Shown here piece after piece: positions 1 through 8,904 of a stretch of 24,794 nucleotides of DNA (its first letter is position 1; each line of letters begins with the position of its first letter). The position numbers and the translations under genes are program-made. A model generated the notes under the pieces. It did no database searches. It was not told where the DNA came from and saw only the letters and a program-made list of their open reading frames with translations. Source of the DNA: a virus; the IMG/VR virus record IMGVR_UViG_3300020312_000020, positions 1-24,794 of that record. One strand, 5' to 3'.

Positions 1-3000
1 CTTATAAGGAGAATCTACAACATCAAGATAACTTCCTGGAATTACAGGAGATGTATCAGATGTAGTCCTAGATGGGTCGAAATAGTAAGAAATATTAGTA
101 ACAACATCACCATCAACTTTAAACTTAACAGATGGAGTAGGTACACCTTGACCAGTTACTCCAGGTGTTCCAATTCTTTCAATGCTGTTAAAGGAATATT
201 CGAGTTTATAGAGACTATCTTTAGCAAAGGATAGGTTACCACCAACCAAAGATGAATGGCTGAGGTCAAAGATATATTGGTGTCCATAGAACATCTTCAG
301 AGTTGGGGACTTCACAAAGATGCTAACATTACCAGGAGTTGTAGCAGGATCAGTTACTGCTGCCTGTGGCAGTTTGTAAGTGAATTCCTTAACACTAATA
401 ACATCTTTTACAAAGAATGCACCATCATATTCATCATAAACTACAGAGTTATATGTCTGTGATGGGTTACCATCAACATAAACCATTTCACCAGGTGTGA
501 GATAATGACTTGTAGATGTAATTACATAAACTTGGTCACTATTAGCAACTGAAGAAACTTGAAGAATCTTAGTTAAATTTGCAACAAGAGTAATCTTAGT
601 AACAGCAGTCAATCCAGTGATTTGAAGAGTGCTGTATGCAGCATTAAATGAAGTCTGGTTAGCAGGGACATCTACAACAGATCCAACAATATATGCTGAC
701 CCTCCTGCAACTTCATCGATTCTTACAGTATAGTCACTACCAGACCATGCTTTAAACTTAGCAAAACTATCAAGGTTTTGACTACCACCAGCATTATAAG
801 TGCCGTCTAAATTATAATCGTCTAGGTCAATATCAAATGTACCAGGAGTTGTGTTATTAACTTCTGCAAATGTATATGCAGCAATTTCATTGGTATCATT
901 TGGTATAGGACCACGAATACCATAAGTGGATTGCTCATCAAATCTTTCTGTAGAAAGTTGACCTGTATTGGTATCGTTAGTCCAAACATTATTATTAACA
1001 GCAACGTAAACCTTATTATTATCCTTATCAACACTGGTAATATAACCACTATTAATAAAGGTGTTGCCATTCTTGAGCATCAACTTAGCACCAACAGTAA
1101 AGTTGAATGCTTGGTTGATAGTTAATTCTTGTATATTATCAATCTTAGAAGTATCTGTTACCTTAAAGAAGTAACGGTCTTTAACCTTAGCAGTTGCATT
1201 AACCTTAGTAGAACCAGGAGAAGGAACTGTACCTGTCCTAGATGACCAAATATCTTGGACATAAGTCATTGATTCAGTTGCTTCAGTATATGCTACGTTA
1301 GCATCGTCAAAGTCTAGTGACTGGAATCCAGCATCACCTAATGATAGACCAACATTACCGATAGTCAAAGTTGACCCTGTAACAGGAGTAATAGCAGTCC
1401 TTGTTAGAGAAAGTTGTGTATTTGTAAATGCAGTTTTAACACCTAATCTTGCAGCATCAGCATTCTTATCAACTTTCAGTCCAACAGCATTAAAGTCAAT
1501 GTAATCATACTTATTAAGATGATTAGTAAACCATGCATCATCTACCCAGTCAAATGTTAAACCATAACTTGCTACTGGAGGTAGAGTTGTAATATCAGAA
1601 GGAACTGTAGGAACAAGTGCCCTATTTCTCAATCTAATGTTATCAATATAGAATTGTCCTTGCTTACCAGCAGAGAAATCTGTTGCACCACTACCGAAAC
1701 CAATCTGGTTACCAAAGTAGAGTGTCTTATTACCGAGTGAAGTATTTGATTGTGTGCCACTTAATACTTCAATACCATTAACATATGCTTTAAATGTATC
1801 ACCATTCTTACTTACTCCAATTGTCTGCCAACTGTTATTAGCATACATTGTTGTCTGAGTAGACTCAATAGCACTACCAGCAGCAATTGTAGTAGAATTA
1901 TTAGTTACAACGAAAGTTAACTTACCGTTAGAAGTATTATATCCTAACCATAGTCCACCAGTTGCATCTTGAGCACCACCAATACCTACAAGAGTTTGGA
2001 AACCTTGAGATAAAGTCTGTGATTCACTAGCATTCTTATAGATGAAGAATTCAAGAGTCCAGTTATCACCTAGTTTTGTACCTAATTGAGTATTAGTTAC
2101 AGAAAGATATGAATTGACCCATGTAGAGTTAGATCCAGCAGGGTTATATCCATATATCTTCGCCATATTATCGGCGACTGTAACTGAGTTAGTAGTTTGT
2201 CCAATTCCAAGTGTATAATGACCTGTTATATCAGTTGTTTGGTTACTTGCAAAGTCGTATATAAATTCGTTTCTATTATGAGATGCCTGACCAAATACAT
2301 GAAGGTCACCTGAATTATCAATATCAAGTGAATGTGCAGTCCATCCCTCAGTAGTATTTGCGGTAGCAGTATCAACACGGAATTCATTACTTGTATGATT
2401 TAACATCGTGCCATCATACTTAATCTTAGCAGTGTTAACTATCTTCTTACCATCTACCTGAGAGGCAGAATGAGTATAAGCAACGTTAACATCACCAAAG
2501 ATATCAACTCTAGTCTTACCAACTACTTCAATATCTCTTGCTTCTGCAACATATCTCTTATTCCAAAGTACTGCACCAGCAGCATCAAACTTACAAATCC
2601 AGAAACTATCCTTAGTTACATCATCAGACTTAAGTCTACAAGTAGCAGTAACATAGAATTCGTTAAATTCATCAAAACATACACTAGCATTCTGGAAGGA
2701 ATATAGAGTATTGCTTATTTCTTTAATCCATTCAATCGTAATTACATTAATACCTACAGTTGCTTTACCAAAGGATACGTTAATATCATTTGAAGCAGCA
2801 GATGTAGATGTCTCCATAGTAAAGTAAACTGAACCATCACTAGCAACTGTAATGTCAGTAATCTTCTCATTTCCAGCAGCAGTTGCTAATTTTCTCTTAA
2901 CAACGAAAGAACCAGCAGTATCAGTAACTGCTAAGAATGCATCATAAGGATTAGCAGAGTTAGTATTAGTATAACCACCCATTATGAAACGAGTAGGATT

Positions 3001-6000
3001 GCTAGACAACTTAGTCAGAGCAGTTACATAATCTTCTCTAGTAGAACCTGAAATACCAGCATATGCCTTCTGAATTGCTAATCCAGCACTCAAACCATTT
3101 GATGCTTCAAGATACTTACATAGGATTACATCAGGGTTATATGCATCCAATACAGTAATATTTGGTCTATTAGTACCAGCAACCCAAATATCATTACCAT
3201 CAACGTAAATCTTATTAAATTCTAGGTAAGTTGTGCCTGTGTTAGGAGCAGTAGATTCTAATGTCTTCTCCCATTCCTTAACACCAGTAGCAGACAGTTT
3301 TGCAACTATACCTACAGTATTACCAGAAGTATCCTTTGTCTTACCACAAACATATACTTCTTTAGTAGTATTGACGAAAATATCGTTAATCTTAACGAAA
3401 TCGTTATTACTAATCAATGAAGCATAATAATCACACTTCTTGAATACCTGTGGGTGAGATAGAATAACACGAGGGTTACTTGTATATCCAGACCCTGAAT
3501 TTAGAATCTTGAATGATTCAATAGATCCAACAGAAGAAACAACTGCTTCTATAGATCCACCAGTACCGCTATCACTATCAATAGTAACAGTAGGAGGAAT
3601 GTCTGTGTTATATCCACTTCCGATTGTATTAACAATAACTTCTTCTATACCTTTGTATTGACGGACTACAAATGTCTTATTTGTATTGTCCATTGTAGGA
3701 GCATAGTCTACAAAGACTGTATCTCCAGCAACTAGGTTATGAGGATTAACTGAGGTTAAAATACCATAGTTAACTCCATCAAGGGTTTCATAAGTATATG
3801 ACTCAACTGCTTCACCTTTAATTCTTGCAACACGAGCAGAAACACCACTACCATCAGTATCAGTGTTATCAAATATTAGACGGTCATTAACCTGATAAGA
3901 TATACCTGGGTTTTCAACAGTAAATCCAGTTACAGATGCATCTTCAAACTTGGTAATAGTATCAACTTCAATATCAACCTTAGAATCAAATCTTACTTTA
4001 GGGAAGTAATCAAACAGTTGTAGAGGTGCTTCCTCAAACATCTGTTCTGGATCTGCGGTCTCATCAGCAGTAATAACACCATCTCTATTTTCGTCTTCTG
4101 GGTCAAATAGGAGTATATCACCTGCTTCAGTAGTTAAAGCGTTTGTAGAGGCATTTGGAGTCCTCTCAACGTCAATATCTACATTCTCGTATGGGTCTCT
4201 ATAACGGACAACACCAGTAGGAATATTCTGTTGGACAGCATCATCTACTAGGTTCCATGTATCAACTACAGAGTTATAACTTGGTCCTAAAATATAAGGG
4301 AATTTTGGATTACCTGCTTCAGCAGCATCAATAGTAACGAAATAGCAGTATCTACCAGCAGAGAATTCAGGAGTCTTACAGAAACGTCCATTATACTGGT
4401 CTAAGTCACCACTACCAAATACATATTCGTAGTCTTCAACAAACTTACCAGCAGCTTCGTCTGTTAGTAAAGGACCATCAGTTCTTACAGGATATGGGTT
4501 TGAAACAGCATCATAGACTAGATTTGTCTTAAGACTATAAGATGTGTTTAATCTTTGTACCTGTGAAGTCTGATTAGTTGGGTCAGAGTAACCATAAGGT
4601 CCATAAATTGGGTTACCATCAAATGCCCACCCAATAATAGGTGAGTGTGTTAACTGGACATCCTGCTCAAGGATTGTACCAGATTCTGATTCATATAGAT
4701 TATCACCTAAAATATATCTTAATTTCTGTGGGTTAGAGAGGTGAGCATATTCTCCACCATATTGTACGTTAAATCCTTCAAATACAGATCCTTTCGCAGT
4801 ATCGAAGGTAGAAGTCTCTTGTAAATTATAAGTCCACTCAAATACGTTTGCTGTAAAGGTAGCATTAATACCAATAGAAGTGAGGTTAATTAATGTTGTA
4901 CCTTGAATATATCCAATACCTTTGTTGGTAATAGTGATACCAGTAACTTTACCAGCATTCTCACCGTCAACATCGATAGTTGCTTTTGCTACAGCACCAA
5001 ATCCTTGACCCTGTATGCTAACTTCAGGAGCAGTAGTGTATCCGCTACCAGCAGAAATAATAGCAATCGATATAATTCTACCATTGTTAACAATTGCCTG
5101 AGCAACAGCACCACTACCAGATGATAGTTTTACATTTGGTTTTGAAGTATAAGATGCACCACCATTGGTGATATTAACAGTCTTAATTGGACCTCTGACA
5201 GATGCAGTAGCAGTTGCCCCAGATCCACCTCCACCGACTATAGTTATCTCAGGTTGAGAAGTATATCCACTTCCTCCAGCATTTATTAGTACTCTTGAAA
5301 CGACTCCTTTCGTTATAATCGCAGTTGCAGCAGCACCTGAGCCACCTCCACCAACGATAGAAACAAGAGGTGAAGAAGTGTAACCACTACCACCTGCTGT
5401 TACATCAATAGAAGAAATTGCACCGTCAACTGTTACAGTTGCAGTTGCTCCAGATCCACCACCCCCAGTAAGGGTCATTGCAGGAGGAGAAGCAGCATCG
5501 TAACCTTCACCAGCAGCAGAAATGCTAATAGAGGTTACAGCACCAAAGGTTTTAGTTTGTTTAGACTTATAAGACCAAATTGATACACCATTAACCCATG
5601 TTCCAATTGGACCAGGGACAATAGCAGTCTTAGTTGAAATAGTAGTAGGAAGTAAGGCAAACCTGTTCAATTTACGTTGGTTGCCTGGTAATAAAGCAGA
5701 TCCAGGGAATGGACCAATTTCATAGTTTGGAATACCAGTAGATGCAACATAAACGTAACTGGTATTGAAAAATGTATTCTGAACGTTAGTAGTGTAAGGT
5801 CCAATAGCATTACTAATTGCAGTATTAACTGACTTACCTTTGTTAAGGTCAACTGAAATTAGAATATTACCCTGTGGCACAACTTGTGCTGGTTGAGGTA
5901 ATTGATATTGGAATACAGTCGTGGAATCCCTTGATGTTACTAGGAAACTTCCGTTATAAAGAATTGGGTTTGCACCATAAATTGTAACTTGGTCTCCAAC

Positions 6001-8898
6001 CAATAAACCATGAGGGTTAGCACAAGTAACTGTAGCAGACTGATTATTAACACCACCATAAGCAATGCTAGTTACATTAATGAGTTTCTTAACGTTATAC
6101 AACCAAGTTGTTAGTTGAGGTTGTGTAGATGTGCCTCCTAACTTAGAAACAGTTAATTTATCTCCTGGTAGGTAGTAAGAACCTGTATCAGTTAATGTAG
6201 TTTGGTTAGCATCAACGATACCAACCACATTCATCACAACTTCTTGTAATGTGCCTTTATTGAGGTAAACTACGAAATTAGACTTAACTACTGTAGCAGA
6301 GTCCCAAATTTGTGCATTTGATGCTCTAGTACACTCAATAAACTGGTTTAATGACTTTTCTTTATATCTAACCGTCTCTTTGTCACCAATGACTATTTCA
6401 CCGTTCCTTTCTGGCCAACCGATGGTGGAGTCAACCGTAATAATGTCACTGGTGGCTGTGAGAGGCTCAGCGAGTTTTGTTTTGTAAGGTACAATAAATG
6501 TGCCTTGAATAGTTTCTTCTGATAGGACTAATTCAAATATCTCTAGGTCAGAAGTCTTAATTGAAATATAGTTTTCAACCAATGCAGATGCTGCTTTAAT
6601 ATTAGGGTCAGCAATATCAGCAACCTGTTGAATTAAAGCATCTTGAATGTTGCGAGGGTCACCTGAAACCAGTGTAGCACGCAAAATTGTGTTAATAGAC
6701 CAAGTAGCAGCAGATGGCTTAGTAATTTGGTCTTTTGGATATGAAATACTTACACTTTCACCATATAGTAACTTAAAGAGATAAGCAATACTAAATGATG
6801 TGCCTTTTGTTGAATAGAAGGTCTTAATGTGCTTAATAGCACTTCTTACATCAATACTATCATAATCTAACTGAGGAACATCAGGAAGGAATTGCTCTGT
6901 GTACTTATCAAGCAATCTCTTAACAAATAGTGCATCAAGACACTTAACTTCAGAATCAACAGCATGTGCAGCAGCAGAAGTGTCTCCAGAGAATACTGCG
7001 TTACCTTCTTCAGTATATTCCTTAATACCACTAGCAGCTCTAGCACAACCAGTTAGTTTACATTTGGTGTAATTGGCACCAGCATTGATAACTTGGAAAC
7101 CAGTTACTTCACCCAAACCAATATCTACAGATGCAGAAGCATGTGGAGGTGGTTGAATAAAGACTTTTGGAGGATTAGCAGCACTATAACCACTACCAAA
7201 GGCAGTTATGTTAATATCAGTAATAGCACCGTTAAAAATGGATGCAGCAGCAGTTGCTCCTGATCCTGGATTTGTAGTCCTTTCATCAACGATATAAACA
7301 GATGGAATATCCTCATATCCACTGCCACCAGCTAATAATTCGATGTCAGTGATTCTTCCATCACCATCAACCTTAGTTTCTAGTATTTGAGCACCAACTG
7401 GGTCAATAACTGCAACCCTTGGTGTTGTTTCATAACCTTGACCAGCATTCAATACAGTTATACTTGCAAGTTCTCCAGTAGGAGTTAATACAGTCTGGAA
7501 TGATGCTTTAATACCATTTAACCCAGTAGGCTCATCAACATAGATTGCTGGAGGTGTAGTATATCCAAATCCATTCTTAGTAATAGGAGGAGCAGCAGCA
7601 AAACTACCAGCAGTGATAGTTGGGGTGCCTAATTCAGCTCCACCAGGTTGCACAAAGGTTAATCTTGGTGTAAAGGTGTATCCTGACCCACTACTGGTGA
7701 CAGTAAGAGCAGTAACAGCACCATCTACAACTGTTGCATTAACAGTAGCAGCAGTTGAACCTTCTTTGGTTGGAGTTTGAATTTGGACGACTGGAGGGTT
7801 GGATGTAGAATATCCAGCACCACCTGTTAGTAGTGATACAGATTTAACACCATTAATTAATGGTTTTACAGAAGCATCTCTACCAGTCGTTGATTTGACT
7901 GAAATCTTAGGTGGAAACTCAAATCTATAATTTTTACCAGTATTATTAACTTCAACTGAACTTAGTGCTCCTAATGCATCAACACGAGAGAATCCAACAG
8001 CACCAGTACCAAAAGAAGGAATTGGTGCTTCAATTGAGAATACATCTAGTCTTCTACCTGCAATAGGAGTAAATCCTAGGGTAATATATGTCTCGTCAAA
8101 CGTAAAATCAACTTTTGGTGTTAAAAGTCTGTTATCATAAATCGCAATACAATATTCGTCTACAATCGGTGCATAAGGTAAATTTGCAACCGTCATTTGG
8201 AAAGTTTTCTTACCATCTCCAAATGAACCTGAAATATTATCTAATGCTACAATACTATTCTCAATAAAACCATTGAGATATGTGATATTAGTTGCTGTTG
8301 TATCATCTGATGCAAGTCTAGTCCTTGGTGCAACACTGAATACAATACTTGTGCCATCTATAGTATAATCAACGCCTGGTACCTGTATTTCACCATATAC
8401 CTTTACTATTAGGTGTTGAGCACTTGGAGGTGCTACAGGAGCGTCCTGAGAGGTTAATGAAAACCTTTGTGTGTTACCATCAAACTGATTAATAATATTA
8501 GCAAGAGTAATCCACTTAAGTTTTACCTGCTCATATGAAATACCTGGTGAAAGTGCAATACTTGGAGAAGCAACTGCTTTTTCATAGAAGATGATCTCAT
8601 CTCCTATCATCACACTACCATTATCAGTTAAAAATTTATCTACGTTCTCAACAACAATCTCTGTATCATCTATTTTTGAAGCTTCAACAATCTTTGTAGC
8701 ACCACCTAATATCCCAACATCTAGTTTATCAATATCGAGATAATTTAGAAAATTATTAAGTATATTTTGTCCAAACCCTGTCTTCTCTTGTGACTTATAA
8801 TAATACTCCAGAAACTTGTCAAACAGGGGATACCCGTCCGAAATGAACTGAGGGGTCTGTCTTGCTATCGCTTGCGATACCTTACTACTTGTCGTCAT
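1..8898 (-). CDS. Giant baseplate/tail structural protein, 3' end beyond window
   Basis: One uninterrupted frame runs from ATG at 8898 to the window edge, giving 2,966 codons with no stop. The start lies 6 bases after the gp6 stop. The position after gp25 and gp6 is that of the T4-like gp7/gp8 wedge genes, so this is inferred to be a virion baseplate-periphery or tail protein; I cannot show homology to gp7. Visible layout: N-terminal conserved part (about 1-310); GSGY repeats (about 313-613); a middle part; GGGGSGA repeats (about 1120-1333); a YHYH-type domain (about 1380-1543, motif GWAFDGNPIYGPYGYSD); an EF-hand-like loop (1602-1613); more GSGY units (about 1655-1815); a propeller-like region (about 1822-2202); a LamG/concanavalin-like domain (about 2226-2428). 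A module of the type NPHGLLVGDQVTIYGA appears in variant form near residues 960, 1715 and 2795. The binding domains suggest contact with a cell-surface ligand; that is inference. Confidence 0.88.
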   Translation of the reverse strand, partial: MTTSSKVSQAIARQTPQFISDGYPLFDKFLEYYYKSQEKTGFGQNILNNFLNYLDIDKLDVGILGGATKIVEASKIDDTEIVVENVDKFLTDNGSVMIGDEIIFYEKAVASPSIALSPGISYEQVKLKWITLANIINQFDGNTQRFSLTSQDAPVAPPSAQHLIVKVYGEIQVPGVDYTIDGTSIVFSVAPRTRLASDDTTATNITYLNGFIENSIVALDNISGSFGDGKKTFQMTVANLPYAPIVDEYCIAIYDNRLLTPKVDFTFDETYITLGFTPIAGRRLDVFSIEAPIPSFGTGAVGFSRVDALGALSSVEVNNTGKNYRFEFPPKISVKSTTGRDASVKPLINGVKSVSLLTGGAGYSTSNPPVVQIQTPTKEGSTAATVNATVVDGAVTALTVTSSGSGYTFTPRLTFVQPGGAELGTPTITAGSFAAAPPITKNGFGYTTPPAIYVDEPTGLNGIKASFQTVLTPTGELASITVLNAGQGYETTPRVAVIDPVGAQILETKVDGDGRITDIELLAGGSGYEDIPSVYIVDERTTNPGSGATAAASIFNGAITDINITAFGSGYSAANPPKVFIQPPPHASASVDIGLGEVTGFQVINAGANYTKCKLTGCARAASGIKEYTEEGNAVFSGDTSAAAHAVDSEVKCLDALFVKRLLDKYTEQFLPDVPQLDYDSIDVRSAIKHIKTFYSTKGTSFSIAYLFKLLYGESVSISYPKDQITKPSAATWSINTILRATLVSGDPRNIQDALIQQVADIADPNIKAASALVENYISIKTSDLEIFELVLSEETIQGTFIVPYKTKLAEPLTATSDIITVDSTIGWPERNGEIVIGDKETVRYKEKSLNQFIECTRASNAQIWDSATVVKSNFVVYLNKGTLQEVVMNVVGIVDANQTTLTDTGSYYLPGDKLTVSKLGGTSTQPQLTTWLYNVKKLINVTSIAYGGVNNQSATVTCANPHGLLVGDQVTIYGANPILYNGSFLVTSRDSTTVFQYQLPQPAQVVPQGNILISVDLNKGKSVNTAISNAIGPYTTNVQNTFFNTSYVYVASTGIPNYEIGPFPGSALLPGNQRKLNRFALLPTTISTKTAIVPGPIGTWVNGVSIWSYKSKQTKTFGAVTSISISAAGEGYDAASPPAMTLTGGGGSGATATVTVDGAISSIDVTAGGSGYTSSPLVSIVGGGGSGAAATAIITKGVVSRVLINAGGSGYTSQPEITIVGGGGSGATATASVRGPIKTVNITNGGASYTSKPNVKLSSGSGAVAQAIVNNGRIISIAIISAGSGYTTAPEVSIQGQGFGAVAKATIDVDGENAGKVTGITITNKGIGYIQGTTLINLTSIGINATFTANVFEWTYNLQETSTFDTAKGSVFEGFNVQYGGEYAHLSNPQKLRYILGDNLYESESGTILEQDVQLTHSPIIGWAFDGNPIYGPYGYSDPTNQTSQVQRLNTSYSLKTNLVYDAVSNPYPVRTDGPLLTDEAAGKFVEDYEYVFGSGDLDQYNGRFCKTPEFSAGRYCYFVTIDAAEAGNPKFPYILGPSYNSVVDTWNLVDDAVQQNIPTGVVRYRDPYENVDIDVERTPNASTNALTTEAGDILLFDPEDENRDGVITADETADPEQMFEEAPLQLFDYFPKVRFDSKVDIEVDTITKFEDASVTGFTVENPGISYQVNDRLIFDNTDTDGSGVSARVARIKGEAVESYTYETLDGVNYGILTSVNPHNLVAGDTVFVDYAPTMDNTNKTFVVRQYKGIEEVIVNTIGSGYNTDIPPTVTIDSDSGTGGSIEAVVSSVGSIESFKILNSGSGYTSNPRVILSHPQVFKKCDYYASLISNNDFVKINDIFVNTTKEVYVCGKTKDTSGNTVGIVAKLSATGVKEWEKTLESTAPNTGTTYLEFNKIYVDGNDIWVAGTNRPNITVLDAYNPDVILCKYLEASNGLSAGLAIQKAYAGISGSTREDYVTALTKLSSNPTRFIMGGYTNTNSANPYDAFLAVTDTAGSFVVKRKLATAAGNEKITDITVASDGSVYFTMETSTSAASNDINVSFGKATVGINVITIEWIKEISNTLYSFQNASVCFDEFNEFYVTATCRLKSDDVTKDSFWICKFDAAGAVLWNKRYVAEARDIEVVGKTRVDIFGDVNVAYTHSASQVDGKKIVNTAKIKYDGTMLNHTSNEFRVDTATANTTEGWTAHSLDIDNSGDLHVFGQASHNRNEFIYDFASNQTTDITGHYTLGIGQTTNSVTVADNMAKIYGYNPAGSNSTWVNSYLSVTNTQLGTKLGDNWTLEFFIYKNASESQTLSQGFQTLVGIGGAQDATGGLWLGYNTSNGKLTFVVTNNSTTIAAGSAIESTQTTMYANNSWQTIGVSKNGDTFKAYVNGIEVLSGTQSNTSLGNKTLYFGNQIGFGSGATDFSAGKQGQFYIDNIRLRNRALVPTVPSDITTLPPVASYGLTFDWVDDAWFTNHLNKYDYIDFNAVGLKVDKNADAARLGVKTAFTNTQLSLTRTAITPVTGSTLTIGNVGLSLGDAGFQSLDFDDANVAYTEATESMTYVQDIWSSRTGTVPSPGSTKVNATAKVKDRYFFKVTDTSKIDNIQELTINQAFNFTVGAKLMLKNGNTFINSGYITSVDKDNNKVYVAVNNNVWTNDTNTGQLSTERFDEQSTYGIRGPIPNDTNEIAAYTFAEVNNTTPGTFDIDLDDYNLDGTYNAGGSQNLDSFAKFKAWSGSDYTVRIDEVAGGSAYIVGSVVDVPANQTSFNAAYSTLQITGLTAVTKITLVANLTKILQVSSVANSDQVYVITSTSHYLTPGEMVYVDGNPSQTYNSVVYDEYDGAFFVKDVISVKEFTYKLPQAAVTDPATTPGNVSIFVKSPTLKMFYGHQYIFDLSHSSLVGGNLSFAKDSLYKLEYSFNSIERIGTPGVTGQGVPTPSVKFKVDGDVVTNISYYFDPSRTTSDTSPVIPGSYLDVVDSPYK
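3450..3935 (-). repeat. GSGY repeat cluster 3 in the giant structural protein
   Basis: Three further units flank a linker: PGISYQVNDRLIF near 3900, IGSGYNTDIPPTVTI near 3615 and GSGYTSNPRVILS near 3475. They sit between the EF-hand-like loop and the propeller-like region and match the consensus of the other two clusters. Confidence 0.7.
4900..5540 (-). repeat. GGGGSGA/GSGY repeat cluster 2 in the giant structural protein
   Basis: Six units lie at about residues 1120-1333. The first three end in a nearly identical GGGGSGATAT or GGGGSGAAAA segment after GSGYTSSP, GSGYTSQP or GEGYDAAS, and the later ones are diverged. The DNA is also similar between units (recurring gcagttgctccagatccacc on the plus strand), suggesting more recent duplication than in cluster 1. 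Confidence 0.85.
7060..7960 (-). repeat. GSGY repeat cluster 1 in the giant structural protein
   Basis: About eight diverged units of 30-40 residues lie at residues 313-613. Each has the core (A/S)G(S/Q/A)GY followed by a PP/P-x-V-x-(I/V) strand, for example GSGYTFTPRLTFV, GQGYETTPRVAVI and GSGYEDIPSVYIV. They encode a repeated beta-rich element, not a DNA-level repeat. Confidence 0.8.
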
Positions 8899-8904
8899 TA
8901 TACC

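Noticed and set aside
256-5124. Plus-strand open frames of 60-78 codons within positions 256-5124 and others up to 16 kb.
   Set aside because: They lie opposite one continuous minus-strand coding frame with clear protein domains; they have no ribosome sites and low-complexity products.
4900-5540. Recurring DNA words that could suggest a CRISPR-like or tandem DNA array.
   Set aside because: The repeats keep the reading frame, vary at third positions and have no unique spacers; they encode protein repeats.
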